DNA of 10,697 nt, taken from Albidovulum sp. GTDB taxonomy: Bacteria > Pseudomonadota > Alphaproteobacteria > Rhodobacterales > Rhodobacteraceae. This document shows positions 6,422 to 10,697 of the stretch, one piece after another. A model generated the notes under the pieces. That model was not told the DNA's origin. It made no database searches and was given only the letters and a program-made list of their open reading frames with translations. Location of the stretch: contig JAUQYB010000057.1 of the NCBI GenBank assembly GCA_030837825.1, positions 1 to 10,697 on the forward strand, in the 5' to 3' direction. Within the stretch, counting starts at the first letter, position 1, and the number at the start of each line of letters is the position of its first letter. Made by a program: the position numbers and the translations under genes.

Positions 6422-7435
6422 ATGATGAGCAGCGATCTGCCCCTTCCCCCGCCCCACCGGACGCCGCGCAGGCGCCCTGCGCGGGACCTCGCCTTCATGG
6501 CCGGGTTGATCGCGCTGTTTGTCGCCGGCGTCGCCGGTCTTTTCGCCGCGACGGGGTGGGAGGAGACGCGCGCACAGGTGGCGCGGCTGACCCTCTGGCA
6601 GGGTGCCGCGCTCCTTGCGCTTTCGCTCGTGAACTACCTGCTGCGCGGCCTGCGCTGGCATCTCTTCGCCCGCCGCCTCGGCCTGCCGACCAGTCGGGCC
6701 CAGGATCTGCGTCACTTCCTCGGCGGCTTCGCGATGGTGGTCACGCCGGGCCGGGTGGGCGAACTGGTGCGGATGCGCTGGCTGAAGCGCGAGACGGGGT
6801 GGAGCTTCGAACGCACCGCGCCGCTCGCGCTGATGGACCGGGCGGCGGACCTTGCGGCGATGGCGATCATCCTCGCGCTCTCGGTGGCGCTGGCAACAAC
6901 CGGGGTCCGGGGCGCCGTCCCGGTCGCCGCGCTCGCCCTCGCCGCGGCCTTCGTCGCCACACATCCCCGCCTGCTGGCCTGGGTCGTGACACAGGCGCAC
7001 CGCGCGACGGGTCGGATGCCGCGGCTCTTCGGCCGCCTTCGCGCCGCCGCCCGTTCGCTGGACCGCTTCGCCGGCGCCCGGACGATGATCCCCGCGCTCG
7101 CGCTCGGTGTCACCGGCTGGCTGGCGGAGGGTTACGCCTTCCATCTCCTGCTTGGCTGGATGGGGGCCGAAATCGGGCTGATGAAGGCCATCGCCATCTT
7201 CGTCTTTTCCACGCTCGCGGGCGGGCTGACCGGCGCGCCGGGCGGCGTCGGCGGGGCCGAGGCCGCGATGATCGCGCTCCTCTCGCTCGACGGCGTGCCG
7301 ATGGAGGTCTCGGTGCCGGCGACCGCCATCATCCGCGTCACCACACTCTGGTTCGCGCTGGGGATCGGCATGGCCGTGTTCCCCGTCGCGGAACGGCTTT
7401 CCTTGAGGGAGAGACATGCTCTGGAAGACTGCTGA
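6422..7435 (+). CDS. UPF0104 / LPG-synthase-type transmembrane protein, 337 aa
   Basis: This is an inner-membrane protein of the family named after the membrane half of lysylphosphatidylglycerol synthase (MprF, YbhN, AglD). A basic, Pro-rich N-terminus (about 7-21) precedes some seven to eight hydrophobic segments, near 23-44, 58-76, 95-110, 141-160, 165-181, 221-245, 255-272 and 299-321. Family motifs are NYLLRGLRWHLF (71-82), GGFAMVVTPGRVGELVR (101-117), the LMDRAADL stretch (137-144) and GAPGGVGGAEA (271-281). No soluble lysyl-transferase domain follows, so it does not make lysyl-PG by itself. Members often sit beside polyprenyl-linked sugar genes and lipid flipping has been proposed. It overlaps the next gene by 20 bases, which suggests a shared task. 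The start could be ATG 6422 or 6425; the Shine-Dalgarno sequence is poor. The family call is firm, the function inferred. Confidence 0.85.
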   Translation: MMSSDLPLPPPHRTPRRRPARDLAFMAGLIALFVAGVAGLFAATGWEETRAQVARLTLWQGAALLALSLVNYLLRGLRWHLFARRLGLPTSRAQDLRHFLGGFAMVVTPGRVGELVRMRWLKRETGWSFERTAPLALMDRAADLAAMAIILALSVALATTGVRGAVPVAALALAAAFVATHPRLLAWVVTQAHRATGRMPRLFGRLRAAARSLDRFAGARTMIPALALGVTGWLAEGYAFHLLLGWMGAEIGLMKAIAIFVFSTLAGGLTGAPGGVGGAEAAMIALLSLDGVPMEVSVPATAIIRVTTLWFALGIGMAVFPVAERLSLRERHALEDC

Positions 7436-8729
7436 CTATACCGGCTGGGGCCGTGCGCTGCGGGCAAAGGGCGAGATCGCCCGCCCCGAACGGCGCCGCT
7501 TGCTGGATGAGATCGTGACCGGCGGGCTCGTCCCCGCCATCGGCATGCGCCGCAGCTACGGCGACGCCGCGCTGAACGACGGCGGCCGCGTCATCGACAT
7601 GACGAGGCTCGACCGGATGCTGGGCTTTGATCCCGCGACCGGTGTTCTCGAGGTCGAGGCCGGCGCAAGGGTGGGCGAGATTGCCGCGGCCTTCGGGCCG
7701 AGGGGCTGGCTGCCGGCGGTGATGCCGGGCACCGGCTTCGCCACGGTGGGCGGCTGCATCGGCCAGGACGTGCACGGCAAGAACCACCACCATGCGGGGT
7801 CGTTCTGCCAGCATGTCGCGGGGTTCACCCTGATCACCGCCGCTGGCCCGGTGGAGGTCACGCCCGAAGGAACGCCCGGCTTGTTCCGTGCCACAGCCGG
7901 GGGCCTCGGCCAGACCGGCATCATCGCGCGGGCGAAGCTGAGGCTGCATCCCTGCAAGGGCGACGTGATGGTCGTGACCGAACGGCGGGTCGAGGACTGG
8001 GACGAGCATATCGCCCGCCTCGACGCCTCGGACGCGACCTATACCGTCGGCTGGATCGACGCCACCGCGACCGGCGCGGGGCTCGGCCGCGGCATCCTCG
8101 AGGAAGGCGAAACCGGATCGGGGCTGATGCCGAAGCGGGTGCGAAACCGCAAGGTGCCGCTCGACGCGCCGCATTTCGCGCTGGCGGGCCCGGTGGTGCG
8201 CGCCTTCAACGCCGCCTACTATCACCGCGTTCCGGCCACGGGGCGCACCACGGTCAAGCCGATCGGCGACTTCTTCTTCCCGCTCGACAGGATCCACGAC
8301 TGGAACCGGCTTTACGGCAAGCGGGGCTTTCACCAGTTCCAGTGCGTCGTGCCGCTGGAGGCTGCACCGGCGCTCAGGGACATGCTGGAGACGATCGCCA
8401 CCTCCGGCCTCGCCTCGCCGCTCGCGGTGCTGAAGCGGATGGGTCCGGGACGGGCGGGCCATCTGAGCTTCCCGATGGAAGGCTATACGCTCGCTGTCGA
8501 TTTCCCCAACCGGGCGGAGGCGCGCGAGCTGATCCGCCGGCTCGAGGATCGCGCGGCGGAGGCGGGCGGGCGGCTCTATTTCGCCAAGGACAGCCTGGCG
8601 CAGGGGACCGCGATCCGCGCGATGTATCCCGACCTTCCCGACTGGCAGGAGGAAGTGGCGAAGGCCGATCCCCTCGCCGCGCTTTCCACCGATCTCGTCC
8701 GCCGCCTCAGCCTCAGGAGCGCCCGATGA
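7416..8729 (+). CDS. DprE1-like FAD-dependent oxidoreductase, 437 aa
   Basis: This protein resembles decaprenylphosphoryl-beta-D-ribose 2'-oxidase, which uses FAD to oxidise the 2'-hydroxyl of a lipid-linked ribose. Residues about 20-190 form the FAD-binding-4 (VAO/PCMH) fold, with MRRSYGD (44-50), the VMPGTGFATVGGCIGQD run (102-118) and HGKNHHHAGSF (120-130), a block almost identical to the mycobacterial enzyme. The C-terminal half (about 200-437) carries FHQFQCVVP, LSFPMEGY (350-357), AVDFP (360-364) and YFAKDS (388-393). Lys391 aligns with DprE1 Lys418. The position of mycobacterial Cys387 is Ala360 here. The start ATG lies inside the preceding gene, and the stop overlaps the next start as ATGA, so translation is coupled both ways. 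The family is well supported. The polyprenyl-phosphate-pentose substrate is inferred from similarity and from the SDR partner. Confidence 0.85.
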   Translation: MLWKTADYTGWGRALRAKGEIARPERRRLLDEIVTGGLVPAIGMRRSYGDAALNDGGRVIDMTRLDRMLGFDPATGVLEVEAGARVGEIAAAFGPRGWLPAVMPGTGFATVGGCIGQDVHGKNHHHAGSFCQHVAGFTLITAAGPVEVTPEGTPGLFRATAGGLGQTGIIARAKLRLHPCKGDVMVVTERRVEDWDEHIARLDASDATYTVGWIDATATGAGLGRGILEEGETGSGLMPKRVRNRKVPLDAPHFALAGPVVRAFNAAYYHRVPATGRTTVKPIGDFFFPLDRIHDWNRLYGKRGFHQFQCVVPLEAAPALRDMLETIATSGLASPLAVLKRMGPGRAGHLSFPMEGYTLAVDFPNRAEARELIRRLEDRAAEAGGRLYFAKDSLAQGTAIRAMYPDLPDWQEEVAKADPLAALSTDLVRRLSLRSAR

Positions 8730-9463
8730 ACAGAACCTGGATCATCCTCGGCGCGACCTCGTCGATGGCCCGCGCCTTCTCGCGCGCCGTCGCGGCGGAG
8801 GGCGCCGGCGTCCTTCTGGCCGGGCGCGACGGCGAGGAGCTTGCCGCCCTTGCCGCCGACTACCGGCTGCGCGGGGCGCGGCTGGCCGAGGCGGTGGCCT
8901 TCGATGCCCGCGACGCCAGGGGCTTCGGCCCGCTGGTCGAGAGGCTGGAGGCGGAGGAGGGCGAGCTGAACGCCGCCGTCTTCGTCGGCTCGATGCCCGA
9001 ACAGGCGGCGATCGACCGCGATCCTTCGCTGATCGACGGCGTGGTGGCCGACAGCTTCACCGGACCGGCCCGCTTCCTCCAGACGCTGGCACCGGTGATG
9101 GAGGCGCGCGGCGGCGGCACGGTGGTCGGCGTCGGATCGGTCGCGGGCGACCGCGGGCGCCTTGGCAACTACGTCTACGGCGCCGCCAAGGCGGGGTTTG
9201 CCACCTATCTCTCCGGCCTCAGGAACCGGCTCACGCGGGCGGGCGGCCATGTGGTGACGGTCAAGCCCGGCTTCGTCGACACCGCGATGACCTGGGGCCT
9301 GCCCGGCCTCTTCCTCGTCGCCTCGCCAGAGGCGGTGGCCGCCGATCTGCTGAAGGCGGTGCGAAAGAAGCGCAACGTCATCTACACGCCGTTCTTCTGG
9401 CGCTACATCATGCTGATCATCCGCCACATCCCCGAGCCGGTGTTCAAGAAGATGAAGATCTGA
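8726..9463 (+). CDS. DprE2-like short-chain dehydrogenase/reductase, 245 aa
   Basis: This is an NAD(P)-dependent SDR, probably reducing the 2'-keto intermediate made by the preceding oxidase to finish a ribose-to-arabinose epimerisation on a polyprenyl-phosphate carrier. The Rossmann entry is WIILGATSSMARAF (5-18), an unusual form of the glycine motif as in DprE2, where the last glycine is replaced. The catalytic set is present: Ser138 in VGSVAG, and Tyr151 with Lys155 in YGAAK. VKPGFVDTAM (179-188) is the usual post-catalytic block. The C-terminal 30 residues are hydrophobic and basic (FFWRYIMLIIRHIPEP, 223-238), fitting membrane association. It begins with a four-base ATGA overlap, with AGGAG at 8715-8719. 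Its last 20 bases overlap the end of the convergent LysR gene. The SDR call is certain; DprE2-like function rests on context and similarity. Confidence 0.85.
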   Translation: MNRTWIILGATSSMARAFSRAVAAEGAGVLLAGRDGEELAALAADYRLRGARLAEAVAFDARDARGFGPLVERLEAEEGELNAAVFVGSMPEQAAIDRDPSLIDGVVADSFTGPARFLQTLAPVMEARGGGTVVGVGSVAGDRGRLGNYVYGAAKAGFATYLSGLRNRLTRAGGHVVTVKPGFVDTAMTWGLPGLFLVASPEAVAADLLKAVRKKRNVIYTPFFWRYIMLIIRHIPEPVFKKMKI

Positions 9464-10397
9464 TGGGGGCAACTGGCTCCGCCGGCCCCGGGCCGAATCC
9501 GAGACCGCGCATTTCGCCAAGGAGCCAGTCGCGGAAGGCGCGCACCGCCGGCGCGTTGCGCCGGCGTTCCGGATAGACCAGCCAGATCGAGATCGCATCC
9601 TCGGCGAGGATGTCGAAGGGCTGGATCAACTCGCCGCGTGCAAGCTGGTCGAGGAAATAGACCGGCGTGAGCAGCCCCGCGCCCTGGCCGGCGATCACCG
9701 CCTGCGCGGCGAGCAACTGGGTGCCGAGGTAGCTGCGCGCGCCCTGCACCGGGTTCGGGGCCGTCGCCCCGGCGGCGGCGAACCATTGCGACCAGCCGGG
9801 GTCGTCTGGATCGACCAGCGGCAGGTCGGCAAGCGCCGCCGGGGTCGCCGGCGCGCCGTGGCGGGCGACGAAGGCCGGGCTCAGCATCGGCGTGTAGCGG
9901 ACCGGCATCAGGAAGTCGGCCCGGAGCCCCGGCCACCGGCCCAGCCCCGCGCGGACCGCCACGCTCGCCTCGCCCCCGAGCAGATCGGCCATCCGGTGAT
10001 CGACCTCCACCCGGGTGGTGACCGCGGGGTGGGCGATCTGGAAATGGCCGAGCCGCGGCGCCAGAAGATGCGCCGCGAAGGTGGCAAGCGCGCTGATCAC
10101 AAGCGTCTCGTCGCCCTGGTGGCGCGCCTCGGCGAAGGCCTGGCGAAGGATCTCCAGCGCCTCGCCCGCCCGCTCGGCCAGTCGCGCGCCCTCGGCCGTC
10201 AGGGTGACGCCCCTCGCTCGGCGGCGGAACAGCGGCACGCCGACGCGGTCCTCCAAAAGGCGGATCTGATAGCTGACGGCCGCCTGGGTCATGCCCAGTT
10301 CCTCGCCCGCGCGGGTGAAGCTCTGGTGCCGGGCGGCGGCCTCGAAGGCGCGGATGGCGGGCAGCGGCGGCAGCGGCTGGGGAAGTGATGAAGGCAT
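9444..10397 (-). CDS. LysR-family transcriptional regulator, GcvA-like, 317 aa
   Basis: This is a DNA-binding regulator with an N-terminal winged helix-turn-helix (about 14-72). PLPPLPAIRAFEAAARHQSF (9-28) and the helix-turn-helix region MTQAAVSYQIRLLE (36-49) are the GcvA/AmpR type of LysR start. The effector-binding domain covers about 97-295, and a Gly/Pro/Ser-rich tail ends the protein. Length is slightly above the usual 290-305 because of that tail, which is the part that overlaps the convergent SDR gene by 20 bases. The start at 10397 is well fixed by TAAGGAGG (complement at 10402-10409) four bases upstream. It is divergent from the DUF1127-like gene, and a perfect dyad lies between them, the standard layout for self-regulation plus control of the neighbour. 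The inducer and targets cannot be told from sequence. It need not control the upstream operon. Confidence 0.9.
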   Translation of the reverse strand: MPSSLPQPLPPLPAIRAFEAAARHQSFTRAGEELGMTQAAVSYQIRLLEDRVGVPLFRRRARGVTLTAEGARLAERAGEALEILRQAFAEARHQGDETLVISALATFAAHLLAPRLGHFQIAHPAVTTRVEVDHRMADLLGGEASVAVRAGLGRWPGLRADFLMPVRYTPMLSPAFVARHGAPATPAALADLPLVDPDDPGWSQWFAAAGATAPNPVQGARSYLGTQLLAAQAVIAGQGAGLLTPVYFLDQLARGELIQPFDILAEDAISIWLVYPERRRNAPAVRAFRDWLLGEMRGLGFGPGPAEPVAPIRSSSS

Positions 10398-10401
10398 AGA
10401 G

Positions 10402-10409
10402 CCTCCTTA
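10402..10409 (-). promoter_or_regulatory. Near-perfect ribosome binding site of the LysR gene
   Basis: On the minus strand TAAGGAGG, the full complement of the 16S rRNA tail, lies four bases before the ATG at 10397. It is stronger than any other site in the window, which is unusual for a regulator that is normally made in small amounts. Confidence 0.75.
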
Positions 10410-10413
10410 TGGC

Positions 10414-10437
10414 TGACCACGGAGGTTCGATTGGTCA
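10414..10437. promoter_or_regulatory. Candidate LysR operator: TGACCA-N12-TGGTCA dyad
   Basis: TGACCA (10414-10419) and TGGTCA (10432-10437) are perfect inverted repeats separated by 12 bases, 17-40 bases upstream of the LysR start and 57-80 bases upstream of the DUF1127-like start. Further half-sites in the same orientation as the second arm follow: GGTCA at 10452-10456 and GGTCC at 10464-10468. The GGTC half-sites at 10433 and 10452, and the inverted arm at 10414, are spaced by 19 bases. LysR tetramers commonly use dyad recognition sites plus adjacent half-sites, so this fits autoregulation. No clear -35/-10 pair was found on either strand here. Confidence 0.5.
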
Positions 10438-10493
10438 TCGCAGCGCGAATCGGTCAGGGTGATGGTCCAGCAACCCGCGACAGGAGACAAGCC

Positions 10494-10664
10494 ATGCCGG
10501 CACCCGCACGGCCCGTCAGGGCAACGAAATCGCTTTGGAACCGGCTTCTGCGCCGAAAATCCCTCTGCACCGACGACATCGGCGAGATCAAGCGGCGGCT
10601 GCGGATCGACCTCGCCCACATGCCCGAATACCTCAAGAGGGACATGGGCCTGTTTGATGACTGA
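10494..10664 (+). CDS. Small DUF1127-like basic protein, 56 aa
   Basis: This small cytoplasmic protein is rich in Arg and Lys in its first 36 residues (ATKSLWNRLLRRKS, 10-23; EIKRRLRI, 31-38). It ends in DLAHMPEYLKRDMGL (39-53), which resembles the conserved DUF1127 ending, L(x)4-LPDYLLRDIGL-type. Rhodobacterales genomes carry many such proteins. At least one relative in Rhodobacter sphaeroides (CcaF1) has been reported to bind RNA, but the role of this one is unknown. The ATG at 10494 has AGGAGA at 10482-10487, six bases upstream, which makes it the better start. The frame is open back to 10431, but that earlier codon would lie inside the operator dyad. Divergent placement from a LysR gene suggests regulation by it. 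Family assignment is moderate, because the N-terminal half is not typical. Confidence 0.68.
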   Translation: MPAPARPVRATKSLWNRLLRRKSLCTDDIGEIKRRLRIDLAHMPEYLKRDMGLFDD

Positions 10665-10697
10665 CGCCCGCCGTCAGCCGGAGCGTCAGCGGCGGCC
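10665..10697 (+). other. Right edge of window, GC-rich tail after the small gene
   Basis: These 33 bases after the TGA hold a direct repeat of CGTCAGC separated by a few bases and a short CCGCC...GGCGG inverted pair. It may be the start of a terminator hairpin, but the sequence ends before a T-run could be seen. Confidence 0.3.

Noticed and set aside
6383..7417. Long minus-strand open frame opposite the membrane-protein gene
   Set aside because: Shadow frame rich in Arg, Gly, Glu and His with no motif. The plus strand encodes a clear UPF0104 protein with hydrophobic segments.

Overview
This window looks like a chromosomal stretch of a GC-rich alphaproteobacterium, most likely of the order Rhodobacterales. 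The evidence is the very high GC content, strong G/C preference at third codon positions, and the style of the DprA, TopA, CoA-transferase and LysR proteins. The species cannot be named from sequence alone. No rRNA, tRNA, CRISPR array, insertion sequence or phage gene was seen, and base composition is even throughout.

Layout, left to right. (1) dprA on the plus strand encodes the DNA-processing/recombination-mediator protein. (2) About 520 bases of gene-free, very GC-rich DNA separate it from a convergent small gene for a predicted exported protein of unknown function. (3) topA (DNA topoisomerase I) runs on the plus strand, divergent from that small gene, with its own recognisable promoter. 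(4) scoA and scoB encode the two subunits of a succinyl-CoA:3-ketoacid CoA-transferase. They have a one-base stop/start overlap and are closed by the clearest intrinsic terminator in the window. (5) A three-gene, overlapping plus-strand operon follows: a UPF0104/LPG-synthase-type multipass membrane protein, a DprE1-like FAD oxidoreductase and a DprE2-like short-chain dehydrogenase. (6) A convergent GcvA-type LysR regulator on the minus strand overlaps the end of that operon by 20 bases. (7) Divergent from the regulator lies a 56-residue DUF1127-like protein. The short region between the two holds a perfect TGACCA-N12-TGGTCA dyad and further GGTCA half-sites.

The most interesting system is region 5. 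The oxidase/reductase pair resembles the two-step 2'-epimerase that makes polyprenyl-phosphate-arabinose in mycobacteria. Here it is translationally coupled to a membrane protein from a family with proposed lipid-flipping roles. This suggests a polyprenyl-phosphate pentose (arabinose-like) donor pathway feeding envelope glycan synthesis in an alphaproteobacterium. The phosphoribosyl transferase and arabinosyltransferase such a pathway would need are not in the window. The mycobacterial benzothiazinone-target cysteine is alanine here.

The second point of interest is regulatory. A 7-bp hairpin covers the scoA ribosome binding site, placed so that it could form only in RNA reading through from topA and not in RNA from the promoter just upstream of scoA. 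The rest of the window is ordinary housekeeping and central metabolism.
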